Of a DNA stretch of 64,000 nt, positions 55,409 through 63,466 are shown piece by piece; position 1 is the stretch's first letter, and each line of letters begins with the position of its first letter. The notes under the pieces are model-generated. The model made no database searches. It had not been told where the DNA came from and saw nothing but the letters and a program-made list of their open reading frames with translations. Both the position numbers and the translations under genes were made by a program. The stretch is taken from positions 62,001-126,000 of the forward strand of contig NZ_AAYC01000004.1 of assembly GCF_000169455.1 (NCBI RefSeq), in the 5' to 3' direction. The DNA comes from Roseobacter sp. SK209-2-6 (GTDB lineage: Bacteria; Pseudomonadota; Alphaproteobacteria; Rhodobacterales; Rhodobacteraceae).

Positions 55409-56680
55409 TTAGGTATTCATCGAGTCGAAGAAATCAGAGTTGGATTTGGTTTGCTTCAACTTGCCCAGCAAAAACTCAATAGCATCCGTGGTTCCCATCG
55501 GGTTCAGGATCCGCCGCAGCACGAAGGTCTTCGCCAAATCACCTTTGTCAACCAGCAGGTCTTCCTTACGGGTGCCAGATTTGAGGATATCAATGGCTGG
55601 GAAGACTCGCTTGTCGGCTATCTTACGATCCAGCACGATTTCAGAGTTACCGGTGCCTTTGAATTCTTCGAAGATGACCTCATCCATCCGGCTGCCAGTA
55701 TCGATCAGCGCGGTTGCAATGATGGTGAGTGATCCACCCTCTTCGATATTTCGAGCTGCACCAAAGAAACGCTTTGGCCGCTGCAGAGCGTTGGCGTCGA
55801 CACCACCGGTCAGAACTTTACCCGAAGATGGCACAACAGTGTTAAACGCCCTACCAAGTCTGGTAATAGAGTCGAGAAGGATCACAACATCTCGTTTATG
55901 TTCTACCAGACGCTTGGCTTTTTCAATAACCATTTCCGAAACAGCCACGTGGCGGGTTGCCGGCTCGTCAAAGGTGGAGGAGACAACCTCACCCTTCACC
56001 GAGCGCTGCATATCCGTCACCTCTTCGGGACGTTCATCGATCAAGAGCACGATCAGATAGCATTCGGGGTGATTTTTTTCGATCGAATGGGCGATATTCT
56101 GCAAGATCACGGTCTTACCCGTCCGCGGTGGCGCAACGATCAGCGAACGCTGACCTTTACCAATCGGCGCTACCAGATCAATCACCCGTGCTGAGCGATC
56201 CTTGATGGTGGGATCCTCGATCTCCATCTTCAACCGTTCATCGGGGTAAAGCGGCGTCAGGTTGTCAAAGGCGATCTTGTGACGCGCTTTCTCCGGCTCT
56301 TCAAAGTTGATCTTGGTAACGCTGGTCATCGCGAAATAACGCTCGCTGTCCAGCGGCGCTTTGATCTGACCTTCGATGGTATCGCCTGTCCGCAGGGAAA
56401 ACTTGCGGATCATGTCTGGCGACACATAGATATCATCAGGACCCGGCAGGTAATTTGCCTCTGGCGAGCGCAGGAAGCCAAAGCCGTCTTGTAGCACCTC
56501 TAGGACACCATCACCGCCAATTTCCCAACCCTCATCCGCACGTTCGCGCAGGATCTGGAACATCATCTCGCCTTTACGCATGGTAGAAGCGTTTTCGATC
56601 TCCAGCTCTTCAGCCATAGCCAAAAGTGCTTTGGGGCTTTTCGCCTTAAGATCGGACAGATTTAGGGAATCGACGGTCAT
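55409..56680 (-). CDS. rho: Transcription termination factor Rho
   Basis: 423 residues. The N-terminal helical domain, the RNA-binding cold-shock fold ([38 protein letters not shown]) and the ATPase ([34 protein letters not shown], the Q-loop area [15 protein letters not shown]) are complete. It is a hexameric RNA helicase that ends transcription. It lies between mnmE and hemJ near the origin. Confidence 0.97.
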   Translation of the reverse strand: MTVDSLNLSDLKAKSPKALLAMAEELEIENASTMRKGEMMFQILRERADEGWEIGGDGVLEVLQDGFGFLRSPEANYLPGPDDIYVSPDMIRKFSLRTGDTIEGQIKAPLDSERYFAMTSVTKINFEEPEKARHKIAFDNLTPLYPDERLKMEIEDPTIKDRSARVIDLVAPIGKGQRSLIVAPPRTGKTVILQNIAHSIEKNHPECYLIVLLIDERPEEVTDMQRSVKGEVVSSTFDEPATRHVAVSEMVIEKAKRLVEHKRDVVILLDSITRLGRAFNTVVPSSGKVLTGGVDANALQRPKRFFGAARNIEEGGSLTIIATALIDTGSRMDEVIFEEFKGTGNSEIVLDRKIADKRVFPAIDILKSGTRKEDLLVDKGDLAKTFVLRRILNPMGTTDAIEFLLGKLKQTKSNSDFFDSMNT

Positions 56681-56861
56681 TAATATATGGCCCTTTTACC
56701 CAAGCAATTTGGGGAATGAGATCACTAAGAAGTGCGGAAAACACGTATGCCCGGACGGGCCCGTTGGGCGCCATTTCTAGGCGCAGAGGAGAGTGAAGTC
56801 AATAAGGGGCGTAGATCTCTCTAAAACGCCTTACAAGCGCTCTTTCCCCCTCAGAGAGGGA

Positions 56862-57317
56862 TCAGAACTTAAATATCACCGAGACAACGATGACTACCAT
56901 CAAAATGGTTGGGACCTCATTCATCAGGCGATACTGTCGTCCTGTGAGCGTGTTCTTCTCTGCTTCAAAATCCCGGTACCGACGCAAGAGCCAGATGTGA
57001 AACCATGTCATGGCAATAACGGAGGCACCTTTGGTCCAGGGCCAGATATAGCTCCAGTCGACAATACCAGGCGTCGCTACGATCAGCAGTCCTGCACCCC
57101 AGCTTACCATCATTGCCGGACGCATGATGAAACGCAGCAGTTTGTACTCCATGGTTAAGAAAATCTGAGTACTTCCTGGCACATTCTCAGCTTGTTCCAC
57201 GTGGTAAACAAAAAGCCGAGGAAGATAGAAGAGACCAGCCATCCAGCTAAGCACCGCCATAATGTGCAGAGACTTGGCATAGGGGTAGACTGTGAACAGG
57301 AAATCACTCAGGTCCAT
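56862..57317 (-). CDS. hemJ: Protoporphyrinogen IX oxidase HemJ
   Basis: 151 residues and about four membrane helices. The family motifs SLHIMAVLSWMAGLFYLPRL (with the conserved His) and YKLLRFIMRPAMMVSWGAGL are intact, and the C-terminal RLMNEVPTILMVVIV is typical. It oxidises protoporphyrinogen in the inner membrane and feeds hemH. It directly borders the putative origin, where Caulobacter has hemE. A gap of 181 bases separates it from rho. Confidence 0.92.
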   Translation of the reverse strand: MDLSDFLFTVYPYAKSLHIMAVLSWMAGLFYLPRLFVYHVEQAENVPGSTQIFLTMEYKLLRFIMRPAMMVSWGAGLLIVATPGIVDWSYIWPWTKGASVIAMTWFHIWLLRRYRDFEAEKNTLTGRQYRLMNEVPTILMVVIVVSVIFKF

Positions 57318-57429
57318 GGTTCTTGCGCTCCGGTTCGCTTGCTCACCCTAATAAATAAAAGAAAGATTTAAAGGATGATGTTTTTGTAGGCCCTAGGGAT
57401 TTCAGTGGATTACTGAGTCCTTCCTTGGC

Positions 57430-57438
57430 TTATCCCCA
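57430..57438 (+). promoter_or_regulatory. DnaA-box-like 9-mer
   Basis: TTATCCCCA, one base from TTATCCACA. It lies in the loop of an inverted repeat, CCTTGG (57423-57428) with CCAAGG (57436-57441). Confidence 0.6.
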
Positions 57439-57512
57439 AGGGGCATAACTTACCAGTCCGTGGTCTGCCACATTGGTGACATTTTTCTTAACGGCCTTAG
57501 AAATATGGGAAA

Positions 57513-57527
57513 TTAACACTCTGTTAA
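57513..57527. promoter_or_regulatory. CtrA full binding site
   Basis: TTAACACTCTGTTAA, an exact TTAA-N7-TTAA match to the CtrA consensus. It lies inside the putative origin between two DnaA-box-like 9-mers. Confidence 0.65.
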
Positions 57528-57539
57528 TGAAGGTTACTC

Positions 57540-57548
57540 TGGGGATAA
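57540..57548 (-). promoter_or_regulatory. DnaA-box-like 9-mer
   Basis: TTATCCCCA on the minus strand, the same 9-mer as at 57430 in inverted orientation, 12 bases from the CtrA site. Confidence 0.6.
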
Positions 57549-57593
57549 ACCATGGAGGAATCGAGGAAGATCAGGATATCCCGCATTTGGAAG

Positions 57594-57602
57594 TTATCCC
57601 TT
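57594..57602 (+). promoter_or_regulatory. Weak DnaA-box-like 9-mer
   Basis: TTATCCCTT, sharing the first six bases with the DnaA box consensus; the weakest of the four. Confidence 0.4.
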
Positions 57603-57720
57603 TCCCCGGAGGAGGAATCAGCCGGCGAAAACTTGAGATAGGGGAGCAAGCACGGGACTTGCTAAATCGGATAGATTTCATACAAACCCTCCCAACTTGC
57701 TCTGCTGTTTTTCCTAGGGG

Positions 57721-57729
57721 TTTTCCACA
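57721..57729 (+). promoter_or_regulatory. DnaA box at the maf start
   Basis: TTTTCCACA, a full match to the consensus TTWTNCACA, ending on the A of the maf ATG. Confidence 0.6.
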
Positions 57730-58328
57730 TGGCTACCCACATCGTGCTGGCGTCAGGATCAGAAATTCGTGCCCAGCTTCTGCGCCAGGCTGGGCTGACC
57801 TTTGACATTCAGACCGCACGCCTGGATGAGGACGCGATAAAACAGGCCCTTTTGGCAGAGGAGGCGACGCCCCGCGACATTGCTGATGCATTGGCGGAAG
57901 CCAAAGCAAGAAAGGTTAGCGGCAGATCTCCCGATAAGATGGTATTGGGCTGCGACCAAGTGCTGGATTTCCAGGGCAAGCTTCTTTCAAAACCAAAATC
58001 TCCTGAAAATGCGCTTTCTCAGCTCAGAGAGATGCGCGGACAGCGACATATGCTTTTGTCAGCTGCCGTACTGTATAAAGCAGGGGAGCCGGTCTGGCGG
58101 CATGTTGGTCAGGTTCGCATGCGTATGCATGAATGTTCCGACGCTTTTCTGGAAGGCTATGTCGAACGGAACTGGGATAGTATTCGTCATTCCGTTGGGG
58201 CTTATAAGCTGGAAGAAGAGGGAGTTCGACTTTTCTCCAGCATCGAGGGTAGTTACTTTAATGTGTTAGGACTACCTCTAATTGAACTGCTCAACTATCT
58301 GAGACTGCAGGGAGTCATTGATCAATGA
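57729..58328 (+). CDS. maf: Maf-like nucleoside triphosphate pyrophosphatase
   Basis: 199 residues. The N-terminal IVLASGSEIRAQLLRQAGL and the MVLGCDQVLDFQGKLLSKPK motif with the catalytic aspartate mark the Maf family, though the N-terminus here has IRAQ in place of the usual RR. It hydrolyses non-canonical nucleotides. It starts at the right edge of the putative origin and its stop overlaps aroE. Confidence 0.92.
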   Translation: MATHIVLASGSEIRAQLLRQAGLTFDIQTARLDEDAIKQALLAEEATPRDIADALAEAKARKVSGRSPDKMVLGCDQVLDFQGKLLSKPKSPENALSQLREMRGQRHMLLSAAVLYKAGEPVWRHVGQVRMRMHECSDAFLEGYVERNWDSIRHSVGAYKLEEEGVRLFSSIEGSYFNVLGLPLIELLNYLRLQGVIDQ

Positions 58329-59158
58329 GTGACAAAAAGATCCCCTTGGCTGGAGTTATCGGCTGTCCGGTGGCGCATTCGAAATCGCCACAGCTGCAAA
58401 CTCATTGGCTGACCACGCTCGGCATTGCGGGTCACTATGTGCCAATGCATGTGGAAGCTGAGGATCTGGAGACTGTTATCCGAACCTTGCCAAAAGCAGG
58501 CTTTGTCGGAGCAAATGTGACCATCCCGCACAAAGAAGCGGTGATGGAGATTGCTGATAAGATCACGGACCGGGCAAAGCTGATGGGCGCTGCGAATACG
58601 TTGATATTTCGGCCTGACGGATCAATTATGGCTGATAATACAGATGGTTACGGATTCATCACCAATCTACATCAAGGCGCGCCGAATTGGAATCCAGGTA
58701 GCGGGCCGGCCGCTGTTTTGGGGGCAGGAGGTGCCTGTCGCGCGGTTATTGCCTCTTTGTTGGAGGCAGGTATCCCGGAGATCATGTTGACCAACAGGAC
58801 CCAGGAACGTGCTGAAAAACTGCGCAAGGAATTTGGCAAAAAAATCAAAGTGGTTGAGTGGCTGCATGCCGGCAATATCATCGAGGATGCCAAACTGGTG
58901 GTGAATACGACTTCACTGGGTATGGAAGGCAAGCCGCGGCTACGTGTTCCATTGGATGGGTTGGCGCCCGACAAGGTTGTGACTGATTTGATCTATACGC
59001 CGCTCAAAACCCACCTGATCAAAACCGCAGAGGAAGTGGGCTGTACGGTTGTTGATGGGTTGGGCATGCTTTTGCACCAAGCTGTACCAGGGTTTGAGCG
59101 CTGGTTTGGTCAACGTCCCGAGGTGGACGATGAAACCCGTGCGGCCGTATTGAAATGA
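58325..59158 (+). CDS. aroE: Shikimate dehydrogenase
   Basis: 277 residues. GCPVAHSKSPQLQTHWL and GANVTIPHKEAVMEIADKIT (catalytic Lys) bind shikimate; the NADP fold has AAVLGAGGACRAVIASLLEA. It makes shikimate in aromatic synthesis. It overlaps maf (ATGA) and coaE (ATGA), so the set is coupled. Confidence 0.95.
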   Translation: MSDKKIPLAGVIGCPVAHSKSPQLQTHWLTTLGIAGHYVPMHVEAEDLETVIRTLPKAGFVGANVTIPHKEAVMEIADKITDRAKLMGAANTLIFRPDGSIMADNTDGYGFITNLHQGAPNWNPGSGPAAVLGAGGACRAVIASLLEAGIPEIMLTNRTQERAEKLRKEFGKKIKVVEWLHAGNIIEDAKLVVNTTSLGMEGKPRLRVPLDGLAPDKVVTDLIYTPLKTHLIKTAEEVGCTVVDGLGMLLHQAVPGFERWFGQRPEVDDETRAAVLK

Positions 59159-59748
59159 GCTTTCTCTTGGGCCTGACAGGGTCAATTGGTATGGGCAAAA
59201 GCACCACGGCAGCTCTCTTTACTGAAATGGGGTGCGCTGTTTGGGATGCGGATGCCGCAGTTCATCGGCTTTACGAAACTGGGGGTGATGCTGTTGGGCC
59301 TATAGCCCAGCTGTTTCCCGATGCCATTGTAGATGGTGCTGTCAGCCGCGATGTCTTGAAACGCATCATTGGGCAGTCACCGGAAGCACTGAAGCAAATA
59401 GAAAATGTCGTTCACCCGCTCTTGGCCGAAGATCGCCGTCAGTTTCGGGAACAGGCCACAAGCGACATTCTGGTGTTTGACATTCCATTGCTTTTTGAAA
59501 CAGGCGGGGATGTGGCCATGGATGCTGTTGCCTGTGTTTTTGTCGATGCTATGACACAGCGTTCCCGTGTGCTTGCGCGTGGAACGATGAGTGAAGAGCA
59601 ATTCGAACAGATCCGTTCCAAACAGATGCCAATTGACGAAAAAATAGAACGATCAGATTTTGTGATCGAAACCGATACGATGGATCACGCTCGGGCTCAG
59701 GTCTCTGAGGTCCTGACCAAAATCAGAGTGAGGATTGCCAATGCGTGA
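59155..59748 (+). CDS. coaE: Dephospho-CoA kinase
   Basis: 197 residues. The P-loop LGLTGSIGMGKSTTAALFTE, DADAAVHRLYE and the VFDIPLLFETGGD motif with the base are intact. It phosphorylates dephospho-CoA in the last step of coenzyme A synthesis. Coupled to aroE and overlapping dnaQ by eight bases. Confidence 0.95.
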   Translation: MSFLLGLTGSIGMGKSTTAALFTEMGCAVWDADAAVHRLYETGGDAVGPIAQLFPDAIVDGAVSRDVLKRIIGQSPEALKQIENVVHPLLAEDRRQFREQATSDILVFDIPLLFETGGDVAMDAVACVFVDAMTQRSRVLARGTMSEEQFEQIRSKQMPIDEKIERSDFVIETDTMDHARAQVSEVLTKIRVRIANA

Positions 59749-60469
59749 GATCGTACTGGATACGGAAACCACCGGTTTTGATCCTTTTTCCGGGGATCGG
59801 ATTGTGGAAATTGGCGCGGTTGAGCTGTTCAATCACATGCCAACCGGCAAAACCTACCACGAATACATCAATCCCGAACGCAGCATGCCGCATGAGGCCT
59901 TTGGCGTGCATGGCATTGGGCCTGATTTGCTGGAGCCCCCGCAACAGCCGGAAAAGGGTCAGGTGACCCTGCGGGACAAGCCGGTTTTTGCCAAGGTCGG
60001 CCAGAGCTTTCTGGATTTTGTGCAGGATTCAAAGCTGGTGATTCACAATGCCAGCTTTGACATGAAATTCCTCAATGCCGAACTTGACTGGATGGGCCTG
60101 CCCAAACTTCCGTTGAATCAAGCAATCGATACCCTGGCAGTGGCGCGCAAGCGTTTTCCTGGTGCGCCGGCCACATTGGACGCGCTATGTCGCCGGTTCC
60201 AGATCGACAACAGCAATCGAACCCTGCATGGGGCTTTGCTCGACTCTGAAATCCTGGCGGAAGTTTACCTGGAGCTGATTGGTGGCCGACAGCCCGATTT
60301 TGGCCTCTCAACTTCGACTTCGGGCAGCAAGGAAGGTCAGGTAGCTGAAGATTGGCGCCCAACCCAACGTGCAACCCCATTACCAAGCCGACTGACGCAA
60401 GAAGAGCTTTCTGCACATGACGCTTTTGTTGAGAAAATGGGTGACGCAGCTCTATGGCGCCAAGGCTAA
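59741..60469 (+). CDS. dnaQ: DNA polymerase III epsilon subunit
   Basis: 242 residues from the ATG at 59741 inside the end of coaE. The proofreading motifs are EIVLDTETTGFDPFSGDRIV (Exo I), VIHNASFDMKFLNAELDW (Exo II) and HGALLDSEILAEVY (Exo III). It removes mismatched 3' ends in the polymerase core. Last gene of the maf-aroE-coaE-dnaQ run, ended by a terminator. Confidence 0.95.
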   Translation: MREIVLDTETTGFDPFSGDRIVEIGAVELFNHMPTGKTYHEYINPERSMPHEAFGVHGIGPDLLEPPQQPEKGQVTLRDKPVFAKVGQSFLDFVQDSKLVIHNASFDMKFLNAELDWMGLPKLPLNQAIDTLAVARKRFPGAPATLDALCRRFQIDNSNRTLHGALLDSEILAEVYLELIGGRQPDFGLSTSTSGSKEGQVAEDWRPTQRATPLPSRLTQEELSAHDAFVEKMGDAALWRQG

Positions 60470-60496
60470 AGATGTAAAGGACTGTCAGGTAAGAAA

Positions 60497-60521
60497 AAAG
60501 CCGCTGATTACAGCGGCTTTT
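60497..60521. terminator. Bidirectional terminator, dnaQ / secB
   Basis: AAAGCCGCTG and CAGCGGCTTT form a ten-pair stem around ATTA with A-run and T-run flanks, serving both convergent genes. Confidence 0.9.
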
Positions 60522-60543
60522 CTAGTCTCGTATCCGGGTCAGC

Positions 60544-61029
60544 TTATTGCTGAGGGGCGGCCTCGGCCTGGCGGCGGGCCAACTCGTTGCGATAGATCGC
60601 GACAAAATCGATATTGTCGAGGTTCAGAGGCGGGAAGCCACCATCACGTGTCACATCGGAAACGATGCGGCGCAGGAAGGGGAAGGTCATGCGTGGGCAT
60701 TCAATCAGCAAGAAGGGGTGCAACTGGTCTTCCGGCACGCCAACGATATTGAAAATGCCGACATATTCCAGTTCCAAAACAAAGAGGACATCGTCACCTT
60801 CCTTGTTTTTGGATTCGATGTTCAGTTTGGTCATCACTTCAAACTGGTTATCTGTGGAACGCTTCTTTGCATCCAGGTTCACCGAGACATTTACATCAGG
60901 CTGAACTTCGCCGCCGGCACCTTTTTGCGCCATGACATTTTCAAAGGACATGTCACGGATGTATTGTCCCAGGATGTTCATCTGGACTTGAGGCTGCTGT
61001 GCACCCTCTGCTGCGCCATTTTCGGCCAT
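60544..61029 (-). CDS. secB: Protein-export chaperone SecB
   Basis: 161 residues. Family features: MNILGQYIRDMSFENVMAQK, FVLELEYVGIFNIVGVPEDQ and IECPRMTFPFLRRIVSDVTR, DGGFPPLNLDNIDF. It keeps precursors unfolded and passes them to SecA. It is convergent with dnaQ and followed upstream by fxsA. Confidence 0.96.
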   Translation of the reverse strand: MAENGAAEGAQQPQVQMNILGQYIRDMSFENVMAQKGAGGEVQPDVNVSVNLDAKKRSTDNQFEVMTKLNIESKNKEGDDVLFVLELEYVGIFNIVGVPEDQLHPFLLIECPRMTFPFLRRIVSDVTRDGGFPPLNLDNIDFVAIYRNELARRQAEAAPQQ

Positions 61030-61119
61030 ATTGATACTCCAAATACGTTGTTTGCCCCGTGCTTATCAGCTTGATGCTGGTAGCTCAACGGTCACGCAAG
61101 GCAAGAGAGCCCCAAGGGT

Positions 61120-61647
61120 TTACTTGGGTCCATCGACCCACTTGGAAGGCCGAGCAGAGGGGTTCTTTGGGCGAATTTCTTCAAACTCACCATCGATAAC
61201 CTCTCCCTGATCGCGAAAATCACCTTGTGTGGGGCGGGGGCCAGTATCACCGGGATAGTGACGTCCCTGCATTGATCCCGGTCCCATTTGGAATTGGGCC
61301 ACTGTGATCTTCTTTGACAGGTATCTGTAGGCTGCAACCCGAACAGGTGGCATCAACAGCGCAAAGCCAACCGCATCCGTGAAAAAGCCAGGAGTGAGCA
61401 AAAGCGCTCCGGCAAATAGGATCATGGCACCATGAGCCAGGGGTTCAGCTGGATCAGAAAGCGTCTGGAACGAACTGCGCATCTGCCCAAGCGCCATCCG
61501 GCCCTGTGATTTTACCAGTGAGGTTCCCAATATGGCGGTCAGGACCACAATTGCCAGTGTAGGCCACAGTCCGATTGCGCCACCAACCTGTATAAACAGG
61601 CCAATTTCAATCAGAGGTACCATCAGAAAAGCGAGAAAAAGATACAT
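61120..61647 (-). CDS. fxsA: FxsA-family membrane protein
   Basis: 175 residues. Two to three membrane helices at the N-terminus (LFLAFLMVPLIEIGLFIQVG) with the motifs TAILGTSLVKSQGRMALGQM and LLLTPGFFTDAVGFALLMPP of the FxsA family. A polar C-terminal tail of about 60 residues follows. The function is unclear; the Escherichia coli protein alleviates phage T7 F exclusion. It is divergent from timA. Confidence 0.88.
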   Translation of the reverse strand: MYLFLAFLMVPLIEIGLFIQVGGAIGLWPTLAIVVLTAILGTSLVKSQGRMALGQMRSSFQTLSDPAEPLAHGAMILFAGALLLTPGFFTDAVGFALLMPPVRVAAYRYLSKKITVAQFQMGPGSMQGRHYPGDTGPRPTQGDFRDQGEVIDGEFEEIRPKNPSARPSKWVDGPK

Positions 61648-61760
61648 CAGTGCGTCCTTGGTTCACATCTTGGACGGTAGACTTGCCACCCATGGTCACC
61701 TACATAAGGACGGAGCGCCTGGGTTTCAAACCAGGCAGGCATGCCCAGCGAGAGGTTCTG

Positions 61761-62417
61761 ATGGAGTCGCCTTTGATTCAGCTTTTGGTTTTGGCCGGTA
61801 TAGCGGTGTTTTTGATCCTGCGCTTGAAAAGCGTCCTGGGTACACGGGAAGGATTTGAAAAACCGCCTGTTAGTGCTGCAGAGAAACGTCAGGGTCGTCC
61901 GGATCTTGAAGTGATCGAAGGCGGGCCGGACCGCGACATCACAGATCACGTGGAAGAAGAATCCCCTGCAGCTCAGGCCTTTGCCTCGATGAAGCGGGCA
62001 GAGCCTAGCTTTAGTGTCAGTGAATTTGTTCAGGGCGCGCGCGGCGCCTATGAGATGATCCTGATGGGTTTTGAGAACGGTGAACTCGACGCGCTTAAAG
62101 GGTTCCTGGCCGAAGACGTCTATGACAGCTTTGTCGAAGCGGTTGCAGATCGGGAAGACAAGGGTCTGACAATCGAAGCAGAGTTCATCGGAGTACGTGA
62201 AACCGCCGTCGTAGGGGCGCATTTTGATGATGCGAATAACACAGCCGAAGTTACAATGCGCTTTGTTGGTGAACTAACCTCTGTTGTGCGCGACCGCGAT
62301 GGCGAAATTGTTGAAGGCGATGCCAAAGCTGTTAAGCGTCAGAAAGATACCTGGGTCTTTGCGCGCTCCATGGGCACTGATGACCCCAACTGGCAATTGG
62401 TGGCCACGGACGGATGA
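61761..62417 (+). CDS. timA: Tim44/TimA-family membrane-anchored protein
   Basis: 218 residues from the ATG at 61761 (AGAGG upstream). An N-terminal anchor helix (SPLIQLLVLAGIAVFLILRL) and a Tim44-like domain (about 85-215, ASMKRAEPSFSVSEFVQGAR, ALKGFLAEDVYDSFVEAV, AEVTMRFVGELTSVVRD). Bacterial relatives are linked to membrane protein handling. It overlaps mltA by four bases. Confidence 0.88.
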   Translation: MESPLIQLLVLAGIAVFLILRLKSVLGTREGFEKPPVSAAEKRQGRPDLEVIEGGPDRDITDHVEEESPAAQAFASMKRAEPSFSVSEFVQGARGAYEMILMGFENGELDALKGFLAEDVYDSFVEAVADREDKGLTIEAEFIGVRETAVVGAHFDDANNTAEVTMRFVGELTSVVRDRDGEIVEGDAKAVKRQKDTWVFARSMGTDDPNWQLVATDG

Positions 62418-63466
62418 TTGCAGCACTCCGGGATGCTTTCCGGGCGGTGGTATTTGCGGGGGCTGCAATGACAGCCTCTGCCGCTTCTGCGGAAACCAGC
62501 TATAAGATGCTGGATTATTCCGGGCTTGATGGCTGGGCAGAGGATAATCATGCCACTGCCCTGAAAGTCTTTCTAGAGACCTGCATGGATCTGGATGATC
62601 AGGATTGGCAAAGCCTTTGTGCGGTTGCACAAAACCAAGATCCAGCGGGCGCGCGCCATTTCTTTGAATTGTTTTTTCGGCCTGTCCTGATTGAGGACGG
62701 AAACCCCGCTTTGTTCACCGGATATTTTGAGCCAGAGCTTGATGGATCCAGATACCGTACATCGCGATTTCGCTATCCCGTTTACAAAATGCCACCCGAG
62801 GCCAAGCGTTCTGGAGTGTGGCTCGCACGGCGTGAGATTCTGTCCGGTGATGTAATGCAGGGCAGGGGGCTGGAAATCGCCTGGGTGGATGACCCTGTTG
62901 AGTTGTTCTTTCTGCAGATCCAGGGGTCCGGTCGGATCCGAATGCCGGATGGAACTTCCGTCCGTGTTGGATATGGAGGCGCAAATGGGCATCCATATCG
63001 TTCCATCGGTGCTGAAATGGTGCGCCGGGGGATTTACAACGCACATCAGGTGAGTGCTCAGGTAATCAAATCCTGGGTGCGCCGAAACCCTGCGGCGGGT
63101 CACGAACTCCTGATGCACAACCCATCCTATGTGTTCTTTCGTGAGATCCGAAAGATTTCGGCCTCAAAGGGGCCCCTTGGTGCGATGAACCGGTCTGTTA
63201 CTGCGATGCGTAGCCTCGCTGTTGATCCAAAGTTCACGCCTCTTGGCGCTCCGGTATGGTTGGAAAAAGACGGGGAAAGCCGCCTGCGACGCTTGATGAT
63301 TGCGCAGGATACCGGATCCGCGATCAAAGGCGCCCAGCGGGCGGATGTCTTTTATGGAACCGGTGATGAGGCCGGCCAGGCCGCAGGTCGTCTGCGCGAC
63401 CCTGGACGCATGGTGGTCCTTCTGCCGATCCAACGCGCCTATGCTCTGTTGCCAGAGGATCTCTGA
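62414..63466 (+). CDS. mltA: Membrane-bound lytic murein transglycosylase A
   Basis: 350 residues. A signal peptide (about 1-25) precedes the MltA domain: LFTGYFEPELDGSRYRTSRF, WVDDPVELFFLQIQGSGRIR and the 3D domain with IAQDTGSAIKGAQRADVFYG, where the catalytic Asp lies. It cleaves peptidoglycan glycan strands into 1,6-anhydro products. It overlaps timA (ATGA) and the next gene by one base (TGATG). Confidence 0.93.
   Translation: MIAALRDAFRAVVFAGAAMTASAASAETSYKMLDYSGLDGWAEDNHATALKVFLETCMDLDDQDWQSLCAVAQNQDPAGARHFFELFFRPVLIEDGNPALFTGYFEPELDGSRYRTSRFRYPVYKMPPEAKRSGVWLARREILSGDVMQGRGLEIAWVDDPVELFFLQIQGSGRIRMPDGTSVRVGYGGANGHPYRSIGAEMVRRGIYNAHQVSAQVIKSWVRRNPAAGHELLMHNPSYVFFREIRKISASKGPLGAMNRSVTAMRSLAVDPKFTPLGAPVWLEKDGESRLRRLMIAQDTGSAIKGAQRADVFYGTGDEAGQAAGRLRDPGRMVVLLPIQRAYALLPEDL

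Larger units (their letters stand above)
57318..57728. other. Putative chromosomal replication origin (oriC)
   Basis: 411 non-coding bases between hemJ (leftward) and maf (rightward). An AT-rich segment (about 57350-57380) and another near 57481-57535 could unwind. Four DnaA-box-like 9-mers, three GANTC sites (57415, 57558, 57615) and a perfect CtrA site lie here. Gene order to the right, maf-aroE-coaE-dnaQ-secB, is that of the Caulobacter origin, and genes on both sides point away from it. An open frame crossing from 57473 is spurious. Confidence 0.82.

Noticed and set aside
57473-57805. 110-residue open frame crossing the putative origin into maf
   Set aside because: No ribosome-binding site, no family likeness, and it reads through origin motifs and the maf 5' end in another frame.
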